Positions 1 through 8,733 of a DNA stretch of 45,054 nucleotides are shown here, one piece after another. The notes under the pieces are model-generated. The model ran no database searches and was not told the DNA's origin. It saw nothing but the letters and a program-made list of their open reading frames with translations. Numbering within the stretch: the first letter of the stretch is position 1; each line of letters begins with the position of its first letter. The position numbers and the translations under genes are program-made. Source of the DNA: Lujinxingiaceae bacterium (GTDB lineage Bacteria > Myxococcota_A > Bradymonadia > Bradymonadales > Bradymonadaceae); assembly GCA_013697635.1 (NCBI GenBank), contig JACCWM010000072.1, positions 1 to 45,054 of the forward strand, read 5' to 3'.

Positions 1-1
1 T

Positions 2-262
2 GGTTTCGTGCCCTTTAGTCGCCAGGAGGGCGAGCTACTTTTTAATCTGCTGGCCGAGCGCTACGAGCGCGTCTCGACGATCATCACGACGAATCTGGCC
101 TTTGGTGAATGGGTCCAGGTCTTTGGCAGCGAGAAGCTCACCACAGCGCTGCTCGACCGACTCACCCATCATTCGCACATCCTGACCACGCGCGGCGATT
201 CGTACCGCACCCGCGCCATTCGCCAAAAGAAAGCCGGCATGAACGCGCCGGATCACACGTAG
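2..262 (+). CDS. istB: IstB-like ATP-binding protein of an IS21-family element, 3' part only
   Basis: The reading frame is open from the window edge, so the 5' part lies outside; about 86 C-terminal residues of a protein usually near 250 are visible. The stretches LLAERYERVSTIITTNL, EWVQVFG and LLDRLTHHSHIL are the well-known C-terminal signature of IstB, the AAA+ helper ATPase of IS21-type transposition. IstB works with the IstA transposase, whose gene normally lies just upstream. The frame ends cleanly at a TAG, and sequence resembling IS21 terminal binding repeats follows about 50 bases later, so this end of the element looks intact. Whether the element is complete cannot be judged from here. 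Confidence 0.9.
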   Translation, partial: GFVPFSRQEGELLFNLLAERYERVSTIITTNLAFGEWVQVFGSEKLTTALLDRLTHHSHILTTRGDSYRTRAIRQKKAGMNAPDHT

Positions 263-311
263 GAGGCTGTCACTTTTCCGCCACCCGAAAAGCAGGTAAT
301 AGATGCTGTGG

Positions 312-362
312 GTGGATCACTTTTAAAACGCTGAGTGGATCAATTCTCGGCCGCTGCCAACA
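312..362. mobile_element. Right terminal region of the IS21-type element, with two direct repeats
   Basis: Two copies of GTGGATCA followed by a related tail start at 312 and 335, a spacing of 23 bases. They lie just downstream of istB. IS21-family ends are known to carry several such repeats, which bind the transposase, and to finish in CA. The element probably ends near 362 (GCCAACA), but the exact boundary and any target duplication cannot be set without the left end. Confidence 0.55.
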
Positions 363-406
363 AGCCGCACAATTGCTGCGACATCTTCTGGTGTCATCAT
401 CGGGCT

Positions 407-445
407 GCCCCCTCCCCACTTGTGGGGAGGATCAAGGAGGGGGCC
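407..445 (+). repeat. Palindromic intergenic repeat, copy 1
   Basis: The core CTCCCCAC-TT-GTGGGGAG is a perfect 8-bp palindrome with a 2-base centre, followed by GATCAAGGAGGGGGCC. The same unit appears in reverse orientation at 764-800. It would fold into a strong hairpin in single-stranded form. It looks like a dispersed REP- or MITE-like element. Confidence 0.7.
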
Positions 446-471
446 TTTGACTGTGCAACCGGGCACCTGGT

Positions 472-708
472 TTACACTTCCTCCCTGAAAACCGGTTGAG
501 GAGCGCCGAGAGGCTGAAGTTTCTGCGTCTGGTGATTGAAGCGTCCTAGCAGCATCGCGCCAAATTCGACGTTCCAGATTCCATCATCGACCTCGACAAG
601 ACCGACGTACTCGCCCGAGAGTACCTGGGTTATCCAAACCTCTTGGTTGTGCCACTTCGCCACTTCATAGAACGTTGGGGCACACGAGCGTCGTCTTCGC
701 AGGCCCAT
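472..708 (-). pseudogene. Transposase C-terminal remnant (integrase-core type)
   Basis: About 60 residues of this 78-codon frame read like the tail that follows the DDE integrase core in many IS481-like and related transposases: SGEYVGLVEVDDGIWNVEFG, then LGRFNHQTQKLQPLG. The first dozen residues do not fit, and no catalytic core is present on either side, so this is a 3' fragment of a decayed insertion element. It sits between two inverted copies of a palindromic repeat (407-445 and 764-800). It is not expected to make a functional product. Confidence 0.65.
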
Positions 709-763
709 CCATAGTGCTCATGATCCCATCGAACACGCCCTTTCAATTGCCACGCTTGTCAGA

Positions 764-800
764 GGCCCCCTCCTTGATCCTCCCCACAAGTGGGGAGGGG
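764..800 (-). repeat. Palindromic intergenic repeat, copy 2 (inverted)
   Basis: This 37-base stretch matches the reverse complement of the repeat at 407-445. The CTCCCCAC / GTGGGGAG palindrome and the CCTTGATC arm are both kept. Copies 1 and 2 bracket the transposase remnant. Confidence 0.7.
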
Positions 801-810
801 TCTGTGCGCT

Positions 811-866
811 TCCCCACTTATAAAGAAGCCCCCTCCTTGCTCCTCCCCACGCGCCGAGAACTGGGG
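811..866 (-). repeat. Degenerate third copy of the palindromic repeat
   Basis: The segment holds TCCCCACTTAT, then GCCCCCTCCTTGCTCCTCCC at 829-848, which is the arm of copies 1 and 2 with one base change. The palindrome itself has decayed (CCCCACGCGCC and CTGGGG remain). Nothing else is recognisable between here and the fadE stop at 913. Confidence 0.5.
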
Positions 867-912
867 CAAAAGCCTTCGTTTTCAAAGTAGCCTTGCTTTG
901 GAAGCTGCCTCG

Positions 913-3390
913 TCACTCCGCGGCGGAGCGCGCGATGGTCGGCGTGACGACCTCGGTTGGGAAATCCTCGGTAGTGAAGGCATCGACGGTGATGGCCTCG
1001 TTTCGGGCCTCTTCGGTGCGAAGGACGAGGTCGTAGGCGTCGGGGCTGATGATGCCCTCTTTGAGGGCGAGGTCGAACAGCTCGGCGGGGGCGGCCTTGG
1101 GCAGGCGGCGTTTTCGCACGGCCAAAGCGATGGCGTCGTAGATCGGTTGGCTCTCGCGCACCAGGCGCAGGGCGCGCTCGAGTCGGGCGAGCTGCTCGGT
1201 GTCGGTGTCGGTGGGGATGTAGATGCCGGCCGTGAGCTCGTGGCGAAGCTTGCCGCGGTATTGCATGGCGTGGGCGAGCTGGCTGGCGAGCAGGTCGCTT
1301 GGGCCGTGGCTTATCGGGTTGAGGCGTGACCACTGGGCGATCGGACCACGAAAGAACCCGCCGATGAGGGCGCCGGGCATGTTGCGGTAGATGCCGTCAA
1401 AGCCTGCCTGGATCTGGGCGAAGGCGTGTTGCATTGCCCAGTGGACGGCGACGAGCTCGTCTTTTTGGCTGCCGCCAGCCTCAAAGCGACGAAGCGTGGC
1501 GGTGGCCATGTACATCCAGGAGAGGATGTCGGCGAAGCGGCCGGTGAGCTGTTCGCGCCGCTGCAGGCTGCCGCCCAGGGTGCCCATGGCGATGTCGGTG
1601 AGCAAGGCAAAGCTTGCCGAGCTCCAGGCCAGCTTGCGGTAGTAGCGCGCCGTGGGGCCGCTAACGGGCGAGCCGGCGAGCAGGCCGCGGGTGAGGCTCA
1701 AGAGGGTGACGCGGATCAAGTTGCAAAAGACGAAGCCGATGTGGGCCCAGAAGGCGCGGTCGAAGCCCTTGGTGTCGCGCCGCTCGAGGGCCTCGATCTC
1801 GTGGAGGGCATAGGGATGGGCGCGGATGACGCCCTGGCCAAAGATGATCAGCGTGCGCGTCAGGATGTTGGCGCCCTCGACGGTGATGCCGATCGGGTTG
1901 GCCATGTAGGTCTGAGCGAGCAGGTTTCGGGGGCCGCGTGAGATGCCGGCGCCGGCGATCACGTCCATGCCGTCGTTGGTGACCTTGCGCAAGATCTCGG
2001 TGGCATTGTACTTGGCGATGGCCGAGACGACGGCCGGCTTGCCGCTGCTGACGATGCCGCCGGCCGTGTAGCGGCGCATGGCCTCGACGATGTAGGTCAA
2101 ACCGGCGATGCGCGCGAGCGCCTCCTCGATACCCTCGAAGCGCCCGATCGGCATGCCGAACTGCTGGCGCACGGCGGCATAGGCGCTGACGACGCGGGTG
2201 ACAAGCTTGGCGCCGCCGGCGCTCTGGGCTGGCAGCGAGACGCCGCGGCCTTCGGCCAGCGATTCGGTGAGCATGCGCCAGCCGCGGCCGGCCTGGGCCG
2301 GCCCGCCGATGATCTGGCTTATCGGCACGACCACGTTGTGGCCCTCGGTCGGTGAGTTGATGAAGGGGATGCCCAGCGGATCGTGGCGGCGGCCCAGCAC
2401 GACGCCGTGCGTGTCGGTGGGAATCAGGGCGCATGTGATGCCCAGATCCTCGCCCAAACCGAGCAAACCCTGCGGATCGCGAAGCTGAAAGGCCAGACCC
2501 AAGACGGTCGAGACCGCAGCCAGCGTGATGTAGCGCTTTTTCCAATTGAGCCGAATGTAGAGCTCGCCGTCGTCGCCGGCGAACACCTCGCCCGAAGAGC
2601 TGATCGCGCCGGCATCGGAGCCTGCCTGGGGCTCGGTCAGCGCAAAGCAGGGGATCTCCTCGCCGCGCGCAAGCCGTGGCAAGTAGTACTCTTTTTGCGC
2701 GTCGGTGCCGTAGTGCATCAAGAGCTCGGCGGGCCCAATCGAGTTGGGCACCATCACGGTGACCGCGACCGGCACCGAGCGCGAGGCGAGCTTGGCGATC
2801 ACCGCCGAGCTCGCAGCCGGGCTGAACGCGCGGCCGCCGTACTCTTTGGGGATGATCATGGCCCAAAAGCCCTGGTGCTTGATGAAATCCCAGATCTCGG
2901 GGCTCAAATCCTGTTTGCGCTGCAGCTCCCAGTCGTTGGCCATCGCGCACAGCTCTTCGACCGGGCCATCGAGAAAGGCCTGCTCGGCTTCGCTCAGCTG
3001 CGGGTAGGGTTCGCTTCGCAGCCGTTTGAAGTTGGGGCGCCCCGAGAAGAACTCGCCTTCGACCCAGACCGAGCCGGCCTCGATCGCCACGCGCTGCGTC
3101 TCGCTGATCGCCGGCAGCAGACCCATGCGCCGAATCGCACCCATCAGGGGCGCCGAGAGCATGACCTGGCGCAGCGGGCGAAGGTTGAAGACGATCGCCA
3201 CGACCAAAAACGCCACCCAGATCCCGATCGGGGCTGCCAGGCCGTAGAGCACGACGGCCAACGCGATCGTCCACAACCACAGCGGGGCGCGCCAGAAACC
3301 AAAGGCCAAAACGGCGACGATGATGCCGGCGATCAACGACCAGGTCGGTGCGATCGTCAAGAAGCCATAAGTCGAATCGAAGAACTCCAC
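913..3390 (-). CDS. fadE: Acyl-CoA dehydrogenase, FadE type
   Basis: This is an 825-residue protein, close to the length of E. coli FadE and much longer than ordinary acyl-CoA dehydrogenases. It would carry out the first, FAD-dependent oxidation of fatty acyl-CoA in beta-oxidation. Residues about 10-95 hold hydrophobic segments that place it at the inner membrane. The dehydrogenase core follows (FALTEPQAGSDAGA, the flavin/substrate loop; QFGMPIGRFEGIEEALARIA; a DVIAGAGISRGP stretch), and the last 250 residues correspond to the FadE-specific C-terminal domain. The start is GTG at 3390, with GGGAGGG six bases upstream. A TTGACA element lies in the 106-base gap to the upstream ndh-like gene, so it may have its own promoter. 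Confidence 0.93.
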   Translation of the reverse strand: MEFFDSTYGFLTIAPTWSLIAGIIVAVLAFGFWRAPLWLWTIALAVVLYGLAAPIGIWVAFLVVAIVFNLRPLRQVMLSAPLMGAIRRMGLLPAISETQRVAIEAGSVWVEGEFFSGRPNFKRLRSEPYPQLSEAEQAFLDGPVEELCAMANDWELQRKQDLSPEIWDFIKHQGFWAMIIPKEYGGRAFSPAASSAVIAKLASRSVPVAVTVMVPNSIGPAELLMHYGTDAQKEYYLPRLARGEEIPCFALTEPQAGSDAGAISSSGEVFAGDDGELYIRLNWKKRYITLAAVSTVLGLAFQLRDPQGLLGLGEDLGITCALIPTDTHGVVLGRRHDPLGIPFINSPTEGHNVVVPISQIIGGPAQAGRGWRMLTESLAEGRGVSLPAQSAGGAKLVTRVVSAYAAVRQQFGMPIGRFEGIEEALARIAGLTYIVEAMRRYTAGGIVSSGKPAVVSAIAKYNATEILRKVTNDGMDVIAGAGISRGPRNLLAQTYMANPIGITVEGANILTRTLIIFGQGVIRAHPYALHEIEALERRDTKGFDRAFWAHIGFVFCNLIRVTLLSLTRGLLAGSPVSGPTARYYRKLAWSSASFALLTDIAMGTLGGSLQRREQLTGRFADILSWMYMATATLRRFEAGGSQKDELVAVHWAMQHAFAQIQAGFDGIYRNMPGALIGGFFRGPIAQWSRLNPISHGPSDLLASQLAHAMQYRGKLRHELTAGIYIPTDTDTEQLARLERALRLVRESQPIYDAIALAVRKRRLPKAAPAELFDLALKEGIISPDAYDLVLRTEEARNEAITVDAFTTEDFPTEVVTPTIARSAAE

Positions 3391-3436
3391 GGTAACCCTC
3401 CCGGTTGCTGGTGAACAGCGACAGCTTTTCTCCAGG

Positions 3437-3463
3437 AAGATAGACGCGTATGTGTGGTGTCAA
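3437..3463 (-). promoter_or_regulatory. Candidate sigma70-type promoter for fadE
   Basis: On the minus strand a perfect TTGACA (3458-3463) is followed after 15 bases by TATCTT (3437-3442). The spacer is short and the -10 is imperfect, so only the -35 is convincing. The predicted transcript would start about 40 bases before the GTG of fadE. Confidence 0.4.
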
Positions 3464-3496
3464 GTTGTTGAAATTGCTTTTGTTTTTGGGATCTGG

Positions 3497-4831
3497 TTAT
3501 CCGCTCGTTCTGTGCGGCTCGTAGGGTTTTCGGACCACGGCCGATTGGCTGGGCTGCTGGGCTTCGACCTCGATGATCAAGCGGGCGCCGCGGCGCTGGC
3601 CGATGTAGGCATAGGCCCAGTCGAGCAGGACCATGAGGCGATTGCGAAAGCCGATCAAGAAGAGCAGGTGCACGAGGAGCCAGGTCAGCCAGGCAAAGTA
3701 GCCGCTGAAGCGAAAGCCGCGGATCTCGGCGATCGCCTGGGCGCGCCCGATCGTTGCCATTTTGCCGCGGTCACGGTAGCGAAAGCCACGGGTGGGCTCG
3801 ATCGCCAGCAGCCGGCCTATGTTGGTGGCGGCCTGCTGGCCTTGCTGAATGGCGACAGGCGCCAGACCGGGCAGCGGCTCGGCCAGGTCGTGGGCGAAGT
3901 GGGCCAGATCGCCGATGACAAAGACCTCCTGGTGTCCAGGGATGCTCAAGTCGGGCTCGACGATCACGCGGCCAAAGCGATCCAGAGGAACTTTGAGCGA
4001 CTGGGCGATGGGGCTTGCGCGCACGCCGGCGGCCCAGACCACGGTGCAGGCCTCGATGCGCCGATCGCCTACCTGAATGCCACCATCGAAGATGTCGTCG
4101 ACCTTGGCCTCGAGCACGACCTCGATTCCCATCTTCTCGAGCGCGCGCAGGGCCTTGAGCGAGAGGCGCGGGTCGTAGCCTGCGAGCACGCGGGGGCCGG
4201 CATCGACGAGCATGACGCGGGCCATGCGCGGGTCGATGTGGCGAAAGTCCTTGGCCATGACTTGCAGGGCGATCTCGCGAATGGCGCCGGCCATCTCGAC
4301 GCCGGTGGCGCCGGCGCCGATCACGACGAAGGTCAGGAGCTTGCGGATCAGGTCGGGATCGTAGGTGCGCTCGGCCTGCTCGAAGGCCGTCAGGATGCGC
4401 CGGCGACACTCGAGCGCGTCTTCGAGCGTCTTGAGGCCGGGAGCCAGGGGCACCCAGTGGTTTTGGCCGAAGTAGTTGGTCTCCATGCCGCTGGCGAGCA
4501 GCAGGTAATCGTAGTCGAGGATGCAGTTATCGAGATAGACCCTTCGGGTATCGGGGTCGATCGACTCCACCGCCCCGAGGATCACGTGAGCGTTTTTCTG
4601 GCGGCGCAAGATCACGCGAATCGGCGAGGCGATGTCCTCGGCGCTGAGTCCGGCCGTTGCGACCTGGTAGAGCAGGGGTTGGAAGAGGTGGTAATTGTTG
4701 CGATCGACGAGGACGATGTCGACCGGCGCACGGCGAAGCGCTTTGGCGGCATTGATGCCGCCAAAGCCGCCGCCGATGATGACCACCGTGGGGCGATGCG
4801 CGGGCTCGGGATTGACTCTGGCTGCGTTCAT
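3497..4831 (-). CDS. ndh: Type II NADH dehydrogenase-like FAD oxidoreductase
   Basis: The 444-residue product has the two dinucleotide-binding motifs of NDH-2: VVIIGGGFGGINA near residue 20 for FAD and VVIGAGATGVEMAG near residue 170 for NADH. It also has the VFVIGDLA loop that contacts the flavin and the PVAIQQGQQAATNI segment typical of the family. A hydrophobic C-terminal stretch (about 375-410) fits the membrane-docking region of NDH-2. The expected role is non-proton-pumping oxidation of NADH with transfer to quinone. It lies 106 bases upstream of fadE on the same strand, which could couple NADH reoxidation to beta-oxidation; this link is inference. A sulfide:quinone reductase is less likely because the catalytic Cys pattern is absent. 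Confidence 0.85.
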   Translation of the reverse strand: MNAARVNPEPAHRPTVVIIGGGFGGINAAKALRRAPVDIVLVDRNNYHLFQPLLYQVATAGLSAEDIASPIRVILRRQKNAHVILGAVESIDPDTRRVYLDNCILDYDYLLLASGMETNYFGQNHWVPLAPGLKTLEDALECRRRILTAFEQAERTYDPDLIRKLLTFVVIGAGATGVEMAGAIREIALQVMAKDFRHIDPRMARVMLVDAGPRVLAGYDPRLSLKALRALEKMGIEVVLEAKVDDIFDGGIQVGDRRIEACTVVWAAGVRASPIAQSLKVPLDRFGRVIVEPDLSIPGHQEVFVIGDLAHFAHDLAEPLPGLAPVAIQQGQQAATNIGRLLAIEPTRGFRYRDRGKMATIGRAQAIAEIRGFRFSGYFAWLTWLLVHLLFLIGFRNRLMVLLDWAYAYIGQRRGARLIIEVEAQQPSQSAVVRKPYEPHRTSG

Positions 4832-4936
4832 CTTCGCTGCTCGGCTCGTGGTGAGGGCGCCACAGAGGGGCGTGGCTCATGCACGTTTGCAAGCTAATCC
4901 CCCAATGCCCTGCGTGAAGATTGTGGCGCGTGGCGA

Positions 4937-6679
4937 TCAGCTGTCGAGCTCGCCCAGGCGGCGAAGTTGAACGCAGGCCGGCGCAAGACCGGCGCGACAG
5001 GCTTTTTCGAAGGCGCCGCGCGCGCGTGCGATGTCAACCGGCAAGCCGTCGCCGGTCTGCAGGGTCTCGCCCAACTTGAGACAGGAGGCGGCGTCGCCGC
5101 CGTCGCAGCCCGTGCTCAGCGCGCGAACGGCGCGAAGCGGGCTCTTGGGAAAGCGCGCGCCGTCGAGCAGTAAATCGCCCAGGCGCGAGCAGGCCATTCC
5201 ATGGCCGGCGCGACAGGCCTTTTCGAAGGCGTCGACGGCCTGCACGTTGGTCATCGCACCGTCGCCGTGCTCGAGCAGACGGTTGCCCAGGTTGTGGCAG
5301 GCCACGGGATAATCGAGCGCACAGGACTTGTCGTAGTAACGGATGGCCTCGATCGGGTCGACCTGGCCAATCTGGCCGAGCTCGTGGCAGATCGCGCGGT
5401 TGAAGCAGCCCTTGGCGTGGCTCATCTCGCAGGCGCGCCGGTAAAGCTCGGCGGCGCGCGCATCGTCTTTTTGCACCCCGATGCCCTCGTCGTAGAAATA
5501 GGCCAGGCTGTTGCAGCCCGAGGCAAAGCCGCTCTCGCAGGCTACGCGGTAGAGCAGCGCGGCGCGCGCCTCGTCCTTGTCGATGCCGCCGGCATGGCCA
5601 CGCTCAAAGAGCAGTGCCAGGTTAAAGCAGGCGCGGCCTTGTCCGGCCTCGCAGGCGCCGGTGTAAAGCTCGACGGCGCGCTGGACGTCGCGCGCCACGC
5701 CCTGGCCGCCCAGATACATGTTGCCAAGATTGGAGCAGCCCTGGGCATGGCCGCTCTTGCAAGCGTCGTCGTAGAGCGTGGCGGCGCGGCGCGTGTCGCG
5801 GGCCGTGCCCTGGCCGGACTCGTGCAAGTGGCCAAGCAGCGTGCAGCCAAAGACATCGCCCAGATCGCAGCCACGTTTGTACTGGCGCGAGGCCTCGACG
5901 CGGTTGCGTGCAACGCCCTGTCCGCCCTCGAGCAGCACGCCGTGCATCACGCAACCGGTGGCAAAGCCGTCGTCGCAGCTCTTGATCAGGATCTCGACCA
6001 GGCGCGCGTCGTCACTCTTGCGACCCTGCTCGATGTTGAAGCTGGTGCGCAAATCGGCGCAGGCGTGCTGGTCGCCGCTCAGGCAGCCGCGCAAATACAG
6101 CGCGGCGGCGTGGGCCGGGTTTTGCTCGAGGCCCTCGCCGCTCTCATGGAGGCGGCCAAGTTGGCGACAGGCGCGTGCCTCGCCAAGATCGCAGCCCATG
6201 GAAAAGTATCGCGCCGCCTCGGCCGCGCTGCGATCGACCACGCGGCCGTGGTAGTGCATCGTTGCCAGCGCAAAGCAGCCAAGCGGTGCGCGCAAGCTGC
6301 AGGCCTTCTCATAGAGTGTGTGAGCACGCGCTTCGTCGGCCTCAACGCCGCGCCCGGTGACATACATCGATGCCAAAAGCGCGCAGCCAAGGCCGTTGTC
6401 TCCGGCGCAGCTTCTGGCCAGCAACTCAACGGCGCGTGCGTCGTCTCGAGGGATCTCCACACCGTCGAGAAAGAAGGCGCCGGCCAGCGTACAGCCGAGC
6501 GCGTCGCCGCTCTCGCAGTCGCTGCTCGCCTGTGTGAGCTCAACGTCTTTGGCGACAGGCTCGAGCGCTTCGTCGGGCGTGGCTCGCGTGCTTTGCGAGG
6601 TCGATCCACAGGCTGAAACCACCAGCGCCAGGGCGAATGCGACGATGACAAGCGGAAAAGGCGTGGTTGTTTGGGTCAT
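4937..6679 (-). CDS. Sel1-repeat lipoprotein
   Basis: The ATG at 6679 gives 580 residues with a lipoprotein signal (LALVVSAC, lipidated Cys at residue 24); a TTG seven codons upstream is less likely. The rest is an array of about a dozen Sel1-like repeats of 36-40 residues, e.g. GCDLGDVFGCTLLGHLHESG and NLGNMYLGGQGVARD. Nearly every repeat carries two Cys in the ACxxGxxxGC spacing, which suggests each helical hairpin is disulfide-clamped, as in secreted Hcp-type Sel1 proteins. Such solenoids bind proteins or peptides; no partner can be named. The gene is divergent from the Ser/Thr kinase at 6853 and shares its 173-base intergenic region, where an inverted repeat could regulate both. Confidence 0.88.
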   Translation of the reverse strand: MTQTTTPFPLVIVAFALALVVSACGSTSQSTRATPDEALEPVAKDVELTQASSDCESGDALGCTLAGAFFLDGVEIPRDDARAVELLARSCAGDNGLGCALLASMYVTGRGVEADEARAHTLYEKACSLRAPLGCFALATMHYHGRVVDRSAAEAARYFSMGCDLGEARACRQLGRLHESGEGLEQNPAHAAALYLRGCLSGDQHACADLRTSFNIEQGRKSDDARLVEILIKSCDDGFATGCVMHGVLLEGGQGVARNRVEASRQYKRGCDLGDVFGCTLLGHLHESGQGTARDTRRAATLYDDACKSGHAQGCSNLGNMYLGGQGVARDVQRAVELYTGACEAGQGRACFNLALLFERGHAGGIDKDEARAALLYRVACESGFASGCNSLAYFYDEGIGVQKDDARAAELYRRACEMSHAKGCFNRAICHELGQIGQVDPIEAIRYYDKSCALDYPVACHNLGNRLLEHGDGAMTNVQAVDAFEKACRAGHGMACSRLGDLLLDGARFPKSPLRAVRALSTGCDGGDAASCLKLGETLQTGDGLPVDIARARGAFEKACRAGLAPACVQLRRLGELDS

Positions 6680-6760
6680 CGTCTGAGTCGCTCGAGGCAA
6701 AGGGGGGACGCTGGGCTCGTCAACTTGGACAACAGCGCGGCGACGGTGTTCCGTGTGCGG

Positions 6761-6783
6761 GTTGCTCTTTTGCGTCGAGCAAC
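6761..6783. promoter_or_regulatory. Inverted repeat overlapping the kinase promoter (candidate operator)
   Basis: GTTGCTC (6761-6767) and GAGCAAC (6777-6783) are perfect 7-bp arms separated by 9 bases. The left arm covers the candidate -35 and the right arm ends just before the -10, the geometry of a repressor operator. As RNA it could also form a hairpin, but no T-run follows on either strand. Confidence 0.45.
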
Positions 6784-6791
6784 ACTATAAT
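6762..6791 (+). promoter_or_regulatory. Sigma70-type promoter of the Ser/Thr kinase gene
   Basis: TTGCTC (6762-6767), an 18-base spacer and a perfect TATAAT (6786-6791) lie about 60 bases before the kinase ATG. This is the best housekeeping-type promoter visible in the window. Confidence 0.6.
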
Positions 6792-6852
6792 CGCGCCGAG
6801 TCAGTCCATCAATTTCGTTGGATCCAACGCGCCTTTTTGCCAGATGTGAGAC

Positions 6853-8718
6853 ATGACCGTCGTGATCGGCCAACCAGGGCGAATGATTGCCGAAAAGTAT
6901 CGCCTTGAAGAGGTGGTCGGCAGTGGAGGCTTCAGCTCCGTCTTTCGCGCCAAACACGTCGCGATGGATCGCACCGTCGCCGTCAAGATTTTCGATCCCA
7001 GTGAGAGCGTCGCCGGCACCAGCCCGACCTCGAGCTCCGGTGAGCGCTTTCAACGTGAAGCGCGCCTGCTCAGCCAATTGACCCACGCCCATACGATCCG
7101 CATCTTTGACTTTGGTCAGGAACCCGATGGGCTGCTCTATCTGGTCATGGAGTATGTTGTCGGTGCGAGCCTTCGCCAGTATATCCGATCGCATGGGGCC
7201 ATCGACGCCGAGCGGGTCGCCAATATGGCGATCCAAACCCTGGGAAGCATCGACGAGGCGCATCATCGGGGAATTTTGCACCGCGACCTCAAGACCGACA
7301 ACCTGATCCTGACCACAGACTACAAAGACCACGAGATCGTCAAGGTGCTCGACTTTGGCATCGCCAAGCTCGTCGAGAAGCCTGACATCTCCAAGATCAG
7401 CGCCGGGCTGACCGGCGATAATTTCGTCGGAACGCCGCGCTATGCATCGCCTGAGCAGCTTCGTGGCGACGATCTGACCTTTGCAAGCGACATCTACGGC
7501 ATTGGCATGGTCATGTGGGAGGCGCTGGTTGGAAAACCCGCCGTCGAGGCCACGGGCTTGGTCGGCTGTGTGCAGGTGATCTTTGCGCCTGAACCCTTTC
7601 AACTGCCCGAGGCGGCCAATGTCCCTCGAGGGCTGGCAGAGATCGTGCACCGGGCGGTCTCCAAGGAGGCCTCCAAGCGCTATCAGAGCTGCGCGCAGAT
7701 GCGCGCAGCGATCGAGGCTTATTTGCGCGCGCCGCAGTCTGCCGGTCTGGCCGCTGATTTGGCCCCCGATATGGCGGCCACGGTGCTCGACATCAAAGAT
7801 CTGGAGTTTGACGAGGATGCATGGATGCCAGGCAGTCGCCACGCATTCGATCCCAACTACAGTGATATGGGTGACGATCTCAGCGAGAGTTTTCTGGGCA
7901 ATTCGTTCGATCCTGATGGCACCGAACAGTTCGATGTCAGGCGCCCTGGGCCGTCGTCGCCCACGCCAGCTACCAGGCACACGCCGGCGCCTTCGCCTTC
8001 ACCGCGCCGCCCGTCGGTCGAGGCCCACGATTCGATCGATTTCGGTGCGGCCGAGAGTGACCAAGGCGGCGAGCTGGAGCTCGACCTCGGTGCCTTTGAC
8101 GCGCACCGCTCCAACGCGGCTGAGATGGCTCAACAGCCATCGCGAGACTCCCGCTCGGGCGCGCAACGAACCCAGCCACACCTTAGTCGCCCCGAGCTGC
8201 GCGCAGGCGTGGCCGGCTCAAAGCAAAAGCCTGTGGCGATGGCCGTGGGCGCGCTGGGCATCGTGGTGGCGCTGGGAGTGGGCTTTTTCTTTTTGAATCG
8301 CGACGTCTCAAGTGACGGAGATTCTCAGGTCGCCGTCGTCGAGCCCGACGAGCCGGTCGCAGAGGTCGAAGTCGTCGCGCTCAATCCGCGCTTTGATGAG
8401 CAGGGAATCTTGACGGCCATTCAACGAGCCGGCTGGCGCATGGCTGGCCAAACCGCGAGCAACAGCCTGTCGAATCTCGATTATCAGGCGTTTACCTTCT
8501 CCAGCCGCGATGCCACGATCGATGTTACCGTGTTCACCGCACATAACGAGGAGATCGCCCGGAATCTGGCGACCCAGACGACTGCTCCGGCGCGCCACGT
8601 GCTCTTCGATCACCGGCTCGTTCGCCTGACGCCTCGTCAGGAAAAAGGCGACTACCACGTCGTGCGCCTCCAAGAGCAGTTGCAGCGCTACCATGGCTCG
8701 ATCGCCGAGGCGCGCTAG
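6853..8718 (+). CDS. Membrane-anchored Ser/Thr protein kinase (Pkn/PknB type)
   Basis: Residues about 15-285 are a complete eukaryotic-like kinase domain: glycine loop GSGGFSSVF, ATP lysine K45 in VAVKIF, catalytic loop HRDLKTDN with D145, DFG with D167, GTPRYASPEQL activation-segment end, and a DIYGIGMVMWEAL helix. All catalytic residues are present, so it should be active. Residues about 290-455 are a low-complexity acidic and Pro/Ser linker. One transmembrane helix follows (about 462-480), then about 140 residues outside the membrane with no domain I recognise. The outer part may be a sensor. The gene is monocistronic, faces the TMEM43 gene, and is divergent from the Sel1 lipoprotein gene. 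Substrates are unknown. Confidence 0.92.
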   Translation: MTVVIGQPGRMIAEKYRLEEVVGSGGFSSVFRAKHVAMDRTVAVKIFDPSESVAGTSPTSSSGERFQREARLLSQLTHAHTIRIFDFGQEPDGLLYLVMEYVVGASLRQYIRSHGAIDAERVANMAIQTLGSIDEAHHRGILHRDLKTDNLILTTDYKDHEIVKVLDFGIAKLVEKPDISKISAGLTGDNFVGTPRYASPEQLRGDDLTFASDIYGIGMVMWEALVGKPAVEATGLVGCVQVIFAPEPFQLPEAANVPRGLAEIVHRAVSKEASKRYQSCAQMRAAIEAYLRAPQSAGLAADLAPDMAATVLDIKDLEFDEDAWMPGSRHAFDPNYSDMGDDLSESFLGNSFDPDGTEQFDVRRPGPSSPTPATRHTPAPSPSPRRPSVEAHDSIDFGAAESDQGGELELDLGAFDAHRSNAAEMAQQPSRDSRSGAQRTQPHLSRPELRAGVAGSKQKPVAMAVGALGIVVALGVGFFFLNRDVSSDGDSQVAVVEPDEPVAEVEVVALNPRFDEQGILTAIQRAGWRMAGQTASNSLSNLDYQAFTFSSRDATIDVTVFTAHNEEIARNLATQTTAPARHVLFDHRLVRLTPRQEKGDYHVVRLQEQLQRYHGSIAEAR

Positions 8719-8733
8719 GCTCACGGGCAAGTC

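Noticed and set aside
3452-4897. 481-codon frame antisense to the NADH dehydrogenase-like gene
   Set aside because: Arg/Asp/Ala-rich shadow; the minus strand has two dinucleotide-binding motifs.
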